Shown here in pieces: positions 1 through 7,530 of a stretch of 46,514 nt of DNA. Numbering within the stretch: position 1 is the stretch's first letter; each line of letters starts with the position of its first letter. A model generated the notes under the pieces. That model ran no database searches, had not been told where the DNA came from, and saw only the letters and a list, made by a program, of their open reading frames with translations. The stretch is from WHTX01 sp038255145 (lineage in GTDB: Bacteria > Actinomycetota > Acidimicrobiia > Acidimicrobiales > CAIXPF01). The stretch lies in NCBI GenBank assembly GCA_038255145.1, contig JBBSLP010000047.1, positions 1 through 46,514 of the forward strand, written 5' to 3'. The translations under genes were made by a program, and so were the position numbers.

Positions 1-99
1 AACGAGGATCCTAAGCCGTTCGTGTGGCACAAGACCGCCGAACAGATCCTCGAACGGCTCGCCGGCTACTGCACCGCCATCAACCAAGGCGCAGAATGA
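1..99 (+). CDS. IS630-family transposase, C-terminal end (partial)
   Basis: The window opens inside a reading frame that ends with TGA at 97-99. Its 32 residues contain DPKPFVWHKTAEQILERL, the usual C-terminal signature of IS630-type (Tc1/mariner-like DDE) transposases, which cut and rejoin DNA at TA dinucleotides. The catalytic core and left end lie outside the window, so it cannot be said whether the element is intact. The patatin gene on the opposite strand ends only 37 bases downstream, so this is the right-hand edge of the element. Confidence 0.75.
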   Translation, partial: NEDPKPFVWHKTAEQILERLAGYCTAINQGAE

Positions 100-139
100 A
101 TGCCACAATTACGCGGTGCTTCAGCCTGCCAGGACACTA
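1..139 (+). mobile_element. Right end of an IS630-type insertion sequence
   Basis: After the transposase stop there are 37 bases of non-coding sequence, then a TA at 138-139 that forms part of the patatin stop codon (CTA on this strand, TAG on the other). IS630 elements insert at and duplicate TA, so 138-139 is a plausible right boundary. Read inward from there the end begins GTGTCCTGGCAGG. The matching left terminal repeat is outside the window, so the boundary is inferred. Confidence 0.4.
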
Positions 140-994
140 GCTGGATGCGCCCCAGAGGGCGGCCACCTCGGCAGCCACGGCCCGACCCTGGGCCCGGCCG
201 GCTTCGGCCGAGGCCTTGCGCACGGAGGGGTCGAGGGCGTTGCGGCCGAAGGCCCGCAACGAGGTGAGGTCGGCCACGATCAGGGACGTCGGCGTGGGGG
301 CCAGCGCTTCGAGCTCTCGGCGCAGGCCACCCAACGGGCCCTTCTCGACAGCGTCGGGTGACGTGGCCAGGGCCAACACCCGATCCGCGCCGGCAGCCAG
401 GTCGGCGTTGCTGGCCGAGCGCATGCCGCCGTCGATGTAGCGGCGGCCGCCGATGGTCACCGGGGGCCAGATGCCGGGCACGGCGCAGCTGGCGGCCACG
501 GCGTCGACCAGGTCGACCCCACGGTCACGGTCGAAGGCCACGAACTCGCCGTCGACGGCCACCGCGGTGATCTGCAGCGGTCGCTCGGGCCAGCGGTGGT
601 CGGGCAGGCGGGTCTCGATGACCCGTCGCCGCGTGGCCTCGGGCACCGTCTCGGCCGACAGGGCGAAGTCGCCGAGCAGGGCCATGGCCTCGGGCAGGGT
701 GCGGGTCCCCCGGGCGTAGGCGTCGCTCATGGCGGCCAACAGAGCATCGACGTCGAACTCCACGGAGATCTCGCCGTGGCTGTCGCTCAGCTGCGCGGCG
801 TAGAGCTGCTCGAGGGACCCCCCGTGCAGCTGGGCCGCCACCGCGGCGCCAGCCGACGTGCCGATGACCAGGTCGGCCTGACCGGCGGGGTCGACCGCAC
901 CCTCAGAGCCGTCACGGATGCCGAGCAGCACCCCCAGCTCCCAGGCGATCCCCGCCACCCCACCACCACTGAGCACGAGCGCACGTCCCCCCAT
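137..994 (-). CDS. Patatin-like phospholipase
   Basis: This 285-residue protein has the patatin (Ser-Asp dyad) acyl hydrolase layout: the oxyanion loop LSGGGVAG near residues 9-16, the nucleophile elbow GTSAG (Ser around residue 46), and the DGG motif in RRYIDGGMRS that supplies the catalytic Asp. Members cleave acyl esters of phospholipids or neutral lipids. No signal peptide is seen. The ATG at 994 starts immediately with the glycine-rich loop, as is normal. Its stop codon sits at the presumed IS630 edge, so the last residues might have been altered by the insertion, but the length is normal for the family. The upstream 216 bases contain a long palindrome that could control it. Confidence 0.85.
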   Translation of the reverse strand: MGGRALVLSGGGVAGIAWELGVLLGIRDGSEGAVDPAGQADLVIGTSAGAAVAAQLHGGSLEQLYAAQLSDSHGEISVEFDVDALLAAMSDAYARGTRTLPEAMALLGDFALSAETVPEATRRRVIETRLPDHRWPERPLQITAVAVDGEFVAFDRDRGVDLVDAVAASCAVPGIWPPVTIGGRRYIDGGMRSASNADLAAGADRVLALATSPDAVEKGPLGGLRRELEALAPTPTSLIVADLTSLRAFGRNALDPSVRKASAEAGRAQGRAVAAEVAALWGASS

Positions 995-1113
995 GGCCCC
1001 TGCCTAGCACGACCCGGCGACCCCGGTCAGCGGGCCGACGCCAGCCGCCAGAGGGTCCGAACATCGCCATGTCTCGTTGCCGTCAGCGGGGTGGAGGCGC
1101 TGACCTGCGAAAT

Positions 1114-1147
1114 CGTTCGGGCGAATCGATATCGATTCGCCTGAACG
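1114..1147. promoter_or_regulatory. 34-base near-perfect palindrome upstream of the patatin gene
   Basis: The inner 22 bases (1120-1141) are a perfect palindrome centred between 1130 and 1131 (half GGCGAATCGAT). It extends to 34 bases with a single mismatch pair, G1119 against T1142, which would be a G-U wobble in RNA. There is no loop and no T-run, so it looks more like an operator for a dimeric regulator than a terminator. It lies between the minus-strand SDR gene (ending 1211) and the patatin start (994). No cognate regulator can be named. Confidence 0.6.
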
Positions 1148-1210
1148 GCGGCGGCCACGAACCGGTCCCCCCTGCGGAACAGGGGCGATCGACCAGGCAG
1201 GACGCCCGCC

Positions 1211-1969
1211 TCAGGCCCAGCCGCCGGCGAAGGGCACGAACTGGCCGGTGGTGAAGCGGCTGGTGCCGTCGACGAAGGGAAGGGCGAAGTGGGCCAGCTC
1301 GTCCATGGTGCCCAGCCGGCCCATGGGGACCTGGGCCTCGACCCGGGCCCGACCCTCGGCATCGGTGGCCCGGTTGGCCTCGAGGAAGCCGGGGAAGTCC
1401 ATGAAGTTCGTGCCCACGGCGTTGATCTGCACGTTCTTGTCGACGACCTCGAGGGCCACGTTGCGCACCAGCATGTTGGCCGCGGCCCGGGCCGACGAGT
1501 ACAGCGGTGCGCCCGGCGTGGGCCGAGCCCCCGCCGCGCTGGTGAACAGCAGCACCTGACCACCGCCATCCTGGCTGACCAGGGCCGGCACCACCGCCCG
1601 CAACAGGTTGTACGGCGCCTCCACACAGCCCTCGAGCGTGGCCCGCAGGTCGTCGACGGATGAGCGCAGGAACCGACCCACCACGATGCGGCCGGTGAAC
1701 GCAGCCACGCAGTCGATGCGCCCGAAGCGGGCCTGGGCCGTCTCCACGACCCGCTCCGACGTGCCGGCCCGGGCCAGGTCGCGCACCCCCGACACCACCT
1801 CGACGGCGGCGCCCAGGGCGGTGAGCTCGTCCACCAGACCGTCGGCGGGATCACCGACGACCAGGTCATGGCCTTGGCCGGCCAGCAGTCGGGCCAGGTG
1901 GGGCCCCACGTAGCTGGCGGCGTCGGTGATCACGGCGATGCGCTTGGGCGGGTCGTTGGTGAACGTCAC
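1211..1969 (-). CDS. SDR-fold protein with halohydrin dehalogenase motifs
   Basis: The protein has 252 residues and a short-chain dehydrogenase fold, but the cofactor loop is altered: where SDRs have TGxxxGxG it reads TDAASYVG (T15, Y20, G22). The catalytic set is S144-x12-Y157-x3-R161, with Arg in place of the SDR Lys. Ser-Tyr-Arg together with T-x4-(aromatic)-x-G is the diagnostic pattern of halohydrin dehalogenases, which lose NAD(P) binding and use the space for halide, converting vicinal haloalcohols to epoxides. HheC is about 254 residues, very similar in length, and one described type (HheG) comes from the acidimicrobiian Ilumatobacter. The described N-terminal motif has Phe where this has Tyr, so activity is inferred. 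An alternative is a non-catalytic SDR. It lies in a minus-strand run with the small gene at 2031-2273. Confidence 0.7.
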   Translation of the reverse strand: MTFTNDPPKRIAVITDAASYVGPHLARLLAGQGHDLVVGDPADGLVDELTALGAAVEVVSGVRDLARAGTSERVVETAQARFGRIDCVAAFTGRIVVGRFLRSSVDDLRATLEGCVEAPYNLLRAVVPALVSQDGGGQVLLFTSAAGARPTPGAPLYSSARAAANMLVRNVALEVVDKNVQINAVGTNFMDFPGFLEANRATDAEGRARVEAQVPMGRLGTMDELAHFALPFVDGTSRFTTGQFVPFAGGWA

Positions 1970-2030
1970 GGGTCTTTGTCCTTCGGCAGAGGCCAGGCTG
2001 GCCCACGTGGCCGGAACCTAGCCCGCGGCG

Positions 2031-2273
2031 TCAGCGGCCGAAGAGCTTGCCCAGCTTGCCGGCGGCGTCGCCCAGACCCCCGGGCAAGTTGCCCAGGCCG
2101 CCCGACGTTGCCATCTTGACCAGGTCACCCACGTCGATGCCGAACCGGGACAGCAGATCGCCATCACGATCCGTGTCGACCTGGTCGGGCAGGGCACCCT
2201 CGGCCTCGACCGCCTTGCTGTCACCCAGCTTCGAGCGGATGAAGCCGATCACGAGGTCCTTGTCGATCTGCAT
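2031..2273 (-). CDS. Small conserved acidic protein (unknown function)
   Basis: This is an 80-residue protein. The N-terminal half carries QIDKDLVIGFIRSKLGD followed by an aspartate-rich stretch DTDRDGDLLSRFGID. The second half is glycine-rich (LGNLPGGLGDAAGKLGKLF). Small proteins of this look, with an LPDQVDTD segment, recur in actinobacteria, but I do not know a function. DTDRDGD resembles a calcium-binding EF-hand loop, yet no flanking helix pair is convincing. The ATG at 2273 follows the serine hydrolase stop at 2283 by nine bases, so the two are probably co-transcribed. Confidence 0.7.
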   Translation of the reverse strand: MQIDKDLVIGFIRSKLGDSKAVEAEGALPDQVDTDRDGDLLSRFGIDVGDLVKMATSGGLGNLPGGLGDAAGKLGKLFGR

Positions 2274-2282
2274 GGTTCAGGG

Positions 2283-3509
2283 CTACCCGTTGGGCTCGGT
2301 GCCCGCAACCCCCACATCGCCCACCGTGACGGCCACCAGGTCGGCGGACGTCGTCCCCGGGTCCGCCATCTCGGAGGCGTCGGTCCCGACCTCGCCGCTG
2401 GCCTCAGCGTCCCTCGCGGCGTCCGGGGCCTCGGCGTCTTCGGACTCGTCGGGTCCGGCCAGGGCCAGCTCCTCGGGGACGTCGTCCTCGGGCGGGGCCA
2501 GCTGGGCGGGGCACGACCACCCGCTGTCGTGCGCCATGCGCCGGTAGAGCTCGCAACTGGCCCGGGCCAGGTGGTGCTGCTGCTTGGCCGAGTCGGCCCC
2601 GCCGTAGGCGGCCATGGCCACGGCGTAGGCACCGCCCGAGGGCAGCTCGACGATGCCCACGTCGGCGGCCGACAGGTAGCCGTCGAAGTCCCAGCCCACC
2701 TTGTGGTGCACCACGGGCTGCACGGCCGGCGGCAGGTAACCGCTGAGGGTGCCGTCGCCGCCGGGGTCGAAGTCGTCCGACGACAGCAGCGACCACGACA
2801 GCACCGCGGCCCGGCCCTCGTCGTCGAGGCCGGGGATCTGGCCCTGCCACAGCCGGGTGAGGAAGGTGGTGAGGTCGTTGGCCGTGCTGTGGTTGGTGAA
2901 CTCGTCGTTGCGGACGTCGAAGGGAGGCTCGAGGTCGGCCCCGCACGAGCCCGAGTACCAGGCCCCGAACCAGTGCTGGTGGCAGGTGCGGTCCATGCCC
3001 AACAGTGGGTTCCACACGTCGTTGACCTGGTCCAACCCGCCGGCCAGCTCGATGAGCTCGGCAGCGGCGTCGTTGTCGGACCACTGGAACGTGGCCGTCG
3101 CCGCCCACTCGGTGGCGTCGACGCCGGCGTTGGCCGTGGCCATGACCACCCAGGGGAACTTGGCCGAGGACATGAAGGACATCTGGCGGTCCCCGTTGAC
3201 CTGCCAGCGCTGGCCGGTGGCCAGGTCGACGACCGAGATGGCGGTGAGGTCGACCCCGAAGCCGGCCCCGTCGGCCGCCATCTGGTCGAGCACCGCGCCC
3301 ACATCGGCCTCGGGGGTCGCGGTCGACCTGGAGACCGCCGCCGGGTCCACCGGCGCGGTCGTGGCCGCTCCGGCCAGGTTCGGAGGCGGGGCGCCGTGGC
3401 CGCGGATCGCCCACCCCAAGCCCGCCACGGCGACGAGGAGGACGACGACCAACGCGGCATTGGCGCGTCGGGACAGGCGGGCGATGAGCCGGGCGGACGC
3501 GAGGGGCAT
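2283..3509 (-). CDS. Membrane-anchored serine hydrolase, class A beta-lactamase fold
   Basis: This is a 408-residue protein. Residues about 18-36 form a single transmembrane segment (ALVVVLLVAVAGLGWAI) after a basic start, so the catalytic domain should face outward. The beta-lactamase/penicillin-binding motifs are present in order: SxxK as SSAK (S114-K117), SDN (144-146) and a K-V-G triad (270-272) in place of KTG. The C-terminal ~60 residues are rich in Asp, Glu and Ala and look disordered. The family includes beta-lactamases and uncharacterised cell-wall hydrolases. The atypical KVG and the long tail argue against calling it a resistance enzyme. Confidence 0.8.
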   Translation of the reverse strand: MPLASARLIARLSRRANAALVVVLLVAVAGLGWAIRGHGAPPPNLAGAATTAPVDPAAVSRSTATPEADVGAVLDQMAADGAGFGVDLTAISVVDLATGQRWQVNGDRQMSFMSSAKFPWVVMATANAGVDATEWAATATFQWSDNDAAAELIELAGGLDQVNDVWNPLLGMDRTCHQHWFGAWYSGSCGADLEPPFDVRNDEFTNHSTANDLTTFLTRLWQGQIPGLDDEGRAAVLSWSLLSSDDFDPGGDGTLSGYLPPAVQPVVHHKVGWDFDGYLSAADVGIVELPSGGAYAVAMAAYGGADSAKQQHHLARASCELYRRMAHDSGWSCPAQLAPPEDDVPEELALAGPDESEDAEAPDAARDAEASGEVGTDASEMADPGTTSADLVAVTVGDVGVAGTEPNG

Positions 3510-3650
3510 GGGCGATGGCCGGCTCCGGTGGGGAGCCGCACGGTCACGCTACAGGGGCGCTGTCGCACCAGCCAACGTCGACGTGCTGTGCTGGGCGACC
3601 GACGAGGCCATGGGAAACCGTGGGACAGCGAAACGAGAGCGCGGCGCAGG

Positions 3651-3714
3651 GTGGGGCGACTGGACGGCAAGGTGGCGGCGGTCACGGGTGGGGCCAGCGG
3701 CATCGGGGCGGCCC
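3651..3714 (+). pseudogene. Remnant of an SDR gene (first ~21 codons only)
   Basis: From a GTG at 3651 the plus strand encodes GRLDGKVAAVTGGASGIGAA, the unmistakable first strand and TGxxxGIG dinucleotide-binding loop of a classical short-chain dehydrogenase. Homology then ends abruptly and the frame runs into the antisense of the P450 gene's 3' end. The remaining ~230 residues of the enzyme are absent. This is a deletion scar rather than a functional gene. A GGCGCAGG sequence before the GTG could be the old ribosome site. Confidence 0.75.
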
Positions 3715-3732
3715 GTACTTTCGGCCGGACCA

Positions 3733-4944
3733 CTAGCGGACCACGAGGGGCAGGCTGCTCATGCCCACCAGGCGGTTGTTGGCCGGCCAGCGGGGCTCGC
3801 CGGCCACCTCGAGGTCGGTGAAGCGGCCGAGGATCTCCTCGACCATGACCTTCAGCTCCAGGCGGGCCAACGACGCCCCCAGGCAGAAGTGGGTGCCCAG
3901 CCCGAACCCCACGTGGGGGTTGGGGCTGCGGCCCACGTCGAAGCGGAAGGGCTGGTCGAAGACGTCCTCGTCGTGGTTGGCCGACATCTCCCACAGGGTC
4001 ACCTTCTGGCCCTGCTCGATGCGCTGGCCATCGAGGGTGACGTCGCGGCTGGCCGTGCGCCGCTTGTAGACCGAGGGCGACGACCAGCGCACGATCTCCT
4101 CGATGGCGCTCTTCATGAGCTCGGGTTCCCCCGCCGCCAACGAGGCGCGCAGGCGTGTCTGCTGGTCAAGGTTCTCGATGAGGGCCAGCACCCCGCCGGA
4201 GATGGCGCTGCGGGTGGTCTCCGCCCCGGCCGGGAACAGGAGGGCGAAGAAGGCCCGGAGCTCACGGTCGTCGAGCTGGGGTGATCCGTCGTCGAGGCGG
4301 GCGTGGATGATGACGGACAGGATGTCGTCGTCGGGCTGGCGGCGCTTCTTCTCGACCAGTTGCTTGGCGTAGCGCCCCAGCAGGCGCAGGGCGTCGCCCC
4401 CGAGGATCTCGCCGGTCTCGGCGTTGATGCCCTCGTCGAGGATGGCGTTGAGCTCGGCCCGGTCCTCCTGGGGCACGCCGAGGATGCTGCAGATGGCCTG
4501 CAGGGGCAGTTCCGCGGCCACCAGGGGGGCGAAGTCGAACACCTCGCCGGTGGGCACGGCGTCGAGGATGACCCGGGCCCGGGCCCGCAGGTCGTCCTCC
4601 AGGCGGCCGATCATCCTCGGGGTGAAGCCCTTGTTGACCAGGGCCCGAAGCCGACGGTGCTGGGGATCATCGGTCTGGTTGAGCTGGATGCCCAGGCCCC
4701 GGGAGTCGGCGATCTGGGTGCCGCCGAGCTCGGAGCTGAACGTGGCCGCGTCCTTGAACATGGTGACCACGTCGGCGTGGCGGCTCACCACCCAGAAGCC
4801 CTCGCCGTCCGGGGTGTGTTCGGTGGGCTCGTGCCACCACACCGGATGTTCGCGGCGCAGCCAGGCGAAGAACTCGTGGGGGAAGCCGTTCGAGAAGGTG
4901 CGCCCCCAGGACAGGTCCAGCGGCTCCACTGTGGTTGCCATCAA
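3733..4944 (-). CDS. Cytochrome P450
   Basis: This is a 403-residue soluble bacterial P450. The I-helix oxygen-activation motif is AGAETTR (239-245), the K-helix ExxR is E283-x-x-R286, and the haem loop FGLGTHFCLG places the thiolate ligand at C354. The N-terminal WLRREHPVWW region and LNQTDDPQHRRLR before the C-helix resemble the actinobacterial CYP124/125/142 group, which hydroxylates sterol side chains and methyl-branched lipids. The exact substrate cannot be read from sequence. The start is ATG at 4944, with a second in-frame ATG directly after. It begins 7 bases after the CoA-transferase stop, so the two genes form one transcription unit, which fits oxidation and CoA handling of branched acids. 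Confidence 0.9.
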   Translation of the reverse strand: MMATTVEPLDLSWGRTFSNGFPHEFFAWLRREHPVWWHEPTEHTPDGEGFWVVSRHADVVTMFKDAATFSSELGGTQIADSRGLGIQLNQTDDPQHRRLRALVNKGFTPRMIGRLEDDLRARARVILDAVPTGEVFDFAPLVAAELPLQAICSILGVPQEDRAELNAILDEGINAETGEILGGDALRLLGRYAKQLVEKKRRQPDDDILSVIIHARLDDGSPQLDDRELRAFFALLFPAGAETTRSAISGGVLALIENLDQQTRLRASLAAGEPELMKSAIEEIVRWSSPSVYKRRTASRDVTLDGQRIEQGQKVTLWEMSANHDEDVFDQPFRFDVGRSPNPHVGFGLGTHFCLGASLARLELKVMVEEILGRFTDLEVAGEPRWPANNRLVGMSSLPLVVR

Positions 4945-4951
4945 GCCCCCT

Positions 4952-6178
4952 CTAGATCACGCCGGCGGTGCGCAGGGCGTCGATCTGCGTGGTGTCGTAC
5001 CCCAGCTCGGCCAGGATGTCGTCGGTCTGCTCCCCCAGGGTTGGCGCCGGGCGACGGACACCGCGGTTCTCGGGGTCGTCGCCGAAGGTGATGGGCTGGC
5101 CCACCACGGCCACCGCTCCCCGGGTCGGGTGCTCGATGGGCTGAGCCAGGCCCAGCGCCTGGACCTGGGGGTGGGCCCACATCTCGCCCAGGTCGAGCAC
5201 GGGCCCGGCGGGCACGCCCTCGGCCACGAAGGCCTCGATCCACTCCCCCGCCGGCTTGGTCGACGTCACCTCGGAGATCATCCGGTTGACCTCGGCCCGG
5301 TTGCGGGCCCGGCCTCCGGGCTTGGCGAAGCGCTCGTCGTCCGCCCACTCGGGGTGGCCCAGCACCCGGCACACGGCACCGAAGTGGGCGTTGGTGCCCG
5401 GGGCCAGGTTGAAGACCCCGTCGCTGGCCGGGAACGTCCCCATGGGCACGGCCACGGGGTGGTGGTTGCCCTGCTGACCAGGCACGTCACCCTCGATGAG
5501 CACGCGGGCCGCCTGGAAGTCCATCATGGCGACCAGGGCCTCGAGCAGGGACGTGCGCACCCACGCCCCCTCCCCCGTGCGCTCCCGGCGGATGATGGCG
5601 GCGAGGATGCCGAAGGACAGGTAGATGCCCGACGAGCTGTCGGCCACGGCGTGCCCCGAGCGCACCGGGCCCTGGCCGGGCAGTCCGGTGACCGACATGA
5701 GGCCGGACATGCCCTGGGCCACCTGGTCGTAGCCGGGGCGGCGGGCCCAGGGGCCGTCCTGGCCGAAACCGGAGATGCTGCCGTAGACGAGGCCGGGGTT
5801 GACCTGGCGTAGTGCGTCCCAGTCGAGGCCCAGGCGGACGGTGACCCCGGGGGCGAAGTTCTCCACGACGACGTCAGCCCGCTCCACCAGTTGCAGGAAG
5901 ACGGCCTTGCCCTCGGGGGCCTTGAGGTCGAGGGTCAGGGACTCGTTGTTGCGCCGCAGGTTCTGGAAGTCCGACCCCAGCCGGGCCCCCAGCGCGCCGC
6001 CGGCGGCGTCGGTCGCCGGCCGCTCGATGGTGATGACCCGGGCCCCCCAGTCGGCCAACTGGCGGACGGCCGTCGGCCCCGAGCGGAAGGCGGTGAGGTC
6101 CAGCACGAGGAGGTGGTCGAGCGGCAGCACCTCGCCATTCCACCACGCCACCGGGTGCGCCTGTGACGGCTCGCACAT
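4952..6178 (-). CDS. CaiB/BaiF family CoA-transferase (or alpha-methylacyl-CoA racemase type)
   Basis: This is a 408-residue family III CoA-transferase. LLVLDLTAFRSGPTAVRQLADWGA forms the N-terminal CoA-binding unit in pieces, NLRRNNESLTLDLK follows, and GYDQVAQGMSG contains the catalytic Asp (D151) that forms the acyl-anhydride intermediate in formyl-CoA transferase relatives. The family moves CoA between acids or epimerises 2-methylacyl-CoA. The open frame extends much further upstream, but ATG at 6178 is chosen because recognisable homology begins at about residue 17 of that product. It is transcribed ahead of the P450 gene. That pairing suggests activation or epimerisation of branched-chain or sterol side-chain acids, which is inference. 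Confidence 0.85.
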   Translation of the reverse strand: MCEPSQAHPVAWWNGEVLPLDHLLVLDLTAFRSGPTAVRQLADWGARVITIERPATDAAGGALGARLGSDFQNLRRNNESLTLDLKAPEGKAVFLQLVERADVVVENFAPGVTVRLGLDWDALRQVNPGLVYGSISGFGQDGPWARRPGYDQVAQGMSGLMSVTGLPGQGPVRSGHAVADSSSGIYLSFGILAAIIRRERTGEGAWVRTSLLEALVAMMDFQAARVLIEGDVPGQQGNHHPVAVPMGTFPASDGVFNLAPGTNAHFGAVCRVLGHPEWADDERFAKPGGRARNRAEVNRMISEVTSTKPAGEWIEAFVAEGVPAGPVLDLGEMWAHPQVQALGLAQPIEHPTRGAVAVVGQPITFGDDPENRGVRRPAPTLGEQTDDILAELGYDTTQIDALRTAGVI

Positions 6179-6591
6179 CGCGCCGCCGGTCACGGGGCTG
6201 TTCGCGGCCTGGCGTGCTCCTGCCCGCGCGCCGCTTCGACCGTTTCGCGGGCGGGTCTCACCGAGAAGGTCGCTTGCAGCTGTCCTCGGGGGGCCGGGGG
6301 CCGGAACGCGACGGCGGCCCGGGGTCGACCCGGTCCGGGACACGGTGCCCGGGCTCACGCTCACCGTACGTGAGGCGGTCGCGGCCCCCACGCCCGCCGA
6401 GGGGTAGAGGGCGGTGTAGGCCAGCGTCCCCGTGAGCGCCACCGCACCCATGAGGCCCCCGTACACCAGGGCGTTGCGTGCTTCCGATCTCATGGGTGCA
6501 GGGAACCGGTCCGCCATGGCGGTCCCCTGCGGCCTTCCTCCCAACTCCCTGTCGATGTCGGCGGGGCCGGCTGCCCCATCGGTCGTCCCCG
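6179..6591. other. Gene-poor stretch; possible short membrane-protein reading frame
   Basis: No confident gene is seen here. The minus-strand frame of the CoA-transferase stays open upstream. From an ATG at 6517 it encodes a short peptide with one hydrophobic helix (LVYGGLMGAVALTGTLAY) followed by low-complexity Ser/Thr/Pro/Arg sequence running into the transferase. This could be a decayed small membrane protein or simply open frame in GC-rich DNA. No terminator or RNA gene was seen. Confidence 0.25.
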
Positions 6592-6846
6592 TCAGGCGGG
6601 GACACCGACCAGGTCGAGGATGGCCGCCTCCAGTTCGGCGGGGCGGGTCAGGGGCAGGCCGTGGGATGCCCCTTCCACCACCACCAGGCGGGCACCGGCG
6701 ATGGCTGCAGCCGTGGGCCGGCCGGTGGCCTCCAGCGGCGACGTGTCGTCCTCGTCGCCGTGGACGACCACGGTGGGCACGGCCACGGCGGCCAGGTCGG
6801 CGCGCAGGTCGGTGAACGACGACCGGCCGCACCCGGCGACGACCCG
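6592..6846 (-). pseudogene. C-terminal fragment of an alpha/beta hydrolase (non-haem haloperoxidase type)
   Basis: The minus strand from 6846 to the stop at 6592 encodes about 85 residues matching the end of alpha/beta hydrolases of the non-haem chloroperoxidase/esterase group. FTDLRADLAA is followed by VPTVVVHGDEDDTSPLEATG (with the catalytic-acid Asp) and VVVEGASHGLPLT (with the catalytic His). An in-frame stop lies at 6847-6849, and the N-terminal two thirds, including the nucleophile Ser, are missing. Neighbouring sequence on the 5' side belongs to a truncated epimerase gene, so one deletion may have removed parts of both. It cannot be catalytic. Confidence 0.7.
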
Positions 6847-6882
6847 TCAGGTCATGTTCCCGGGCACCTCATTGCGGCACGG

Positions 6883-7463
6883 TCAGCGGTCGACGATGGT
6901 GACCACGGTGGCTGACAGCGACAACGTGGGCAGCGTCAGCCGGGCTGCGGTGTCGATGTGGACCCGGGGCGGCGGCGGTCCGCCCTGGTGGTAGGTGCCG
7001 GGGCCGTAGAACTGGCCGTAGCGCAGGACCACCCCGTCGACCTCGAGCACCAGGCGTTCGAGCTCGGCCACCGCGGCGGCGCCGTCCTCCCCCGCCACCG
7101 TCCACGCCACGCTCTGGGCCACGAACCGGGTCGCTCCCGCAGCCTGGGCCGCGGCGACCAGGTTGGCCGTGCCCTCACGGCGGATGCGGGCGTTGCGACC
7201 GGGCTGGGTGGCGATGAGGGAGGGGTCGTCGGGCAGGTCGGTGAGCTGGTGCATGACCAGGTCGGGCCCGAAGGCGACCACGGCCTCGGTCAGCGCCGCG
7301 GCATCGAACACGTCACCCACCACAGGCTCACCCCCGGCGGCGACCACGTCCCGGCCCGATCGGCCGAACGGGTCATCCCGGCCACGGTGTGGCCGTCGGC
7401 CACGAGCAGGGGCAGGAGGCGGGAACCGATGGCGCCGGTGGCGCCGGCCAGGAAGATCCTCAC
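6883..7463 (-). pseudogene. NAD-dependent epimerase/dehydratase gene, frameshifted and 3'-truncated
   Basis: From a GTG at 7463 the product starts RIFLAGATGAIGSRLLP, a GxxGxxG Rossmann loop of extended SDRs (sugar-epimerase type). At about 7350-7355 the frame must shift by one base: upstream codons end at MTRSADRAG and homology resumes in the next frame with DVVAAGGEPVVGDVFD. It continues through NLVAAAQAAGATRFVAQS and VVLRYGQFYGPGTYHQGG, and stops at 6883 just after TIVDR, about 70 residues short of the usual end. The shift is in a GGG run, so sequencing error is possible for that lesion, but the 3' truncation looks real. It is divergent from the VOC gene at 7531. Confidence 0.7.
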
Positions 7464-7499
7464 GCCGCGGAGCGTAGGAGGTCGACAACAGCCCTTGCT

Positions 7500-7518
7500 C
7501 ATACATGCAGGCTGTATG
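7500..7518. promoter_or_regulatory. Inverted repeat in a divergent promoter region
   Basis: CATACA (7500-7505) and TGTATG (7513-7518) are perfect inverted arms around a 7-base spacer. A second offset pair, TACAT/ATGTA, overlaps them. The repeat lies in the 67-base gap between the divergent epimerase remnant and the VOC gene, in a locally AT-richer patch. Its size and symmetry suit a TetR-type dimer, and a TetR gene follows the VOC gene at 8005, making it the obvious candidate regulator. The link is inference. Confidence 0.5.
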
Positions 7519-7530
7519 TAAGTTGCCGGC

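Noticed and set aside
2283..3509. Antibiotic-resistance beta-lactamase
   Set aside because: The fold motifs are present, but KTG is KVG, the protein is membrane-anchored with a long tail, and a similar divergent copy occurs at 9941; a cell-wall or unknown hydrolase is more likely.
2529..3821. Long open frames opposite real genes (also around 13319-15220, 15987-17558, 33567-35591 and 39327-40511)
   Set aside because: They mirror the codon pattern of strong genes on the other strand, contain low-complexity Gly/Arg/His-rich products, and show no family motif.
6179..6832. N-terminal extension of the CoA-transferase to 6517 or 6832
   Set aside because: The extension is low-complexity, overlaps the hydrolase remnant, and CaiB-family homology begins near residue 17 from ATG 6178.
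1211..6846. A halogen-metabolism island (dehalogenase-like gene plus haloperoxidase-type remnant)
   Set aside because: The remnant is a fragment of a broad hydrolase family and no other halogen-specific gene lies between; proximity alone is not enough.
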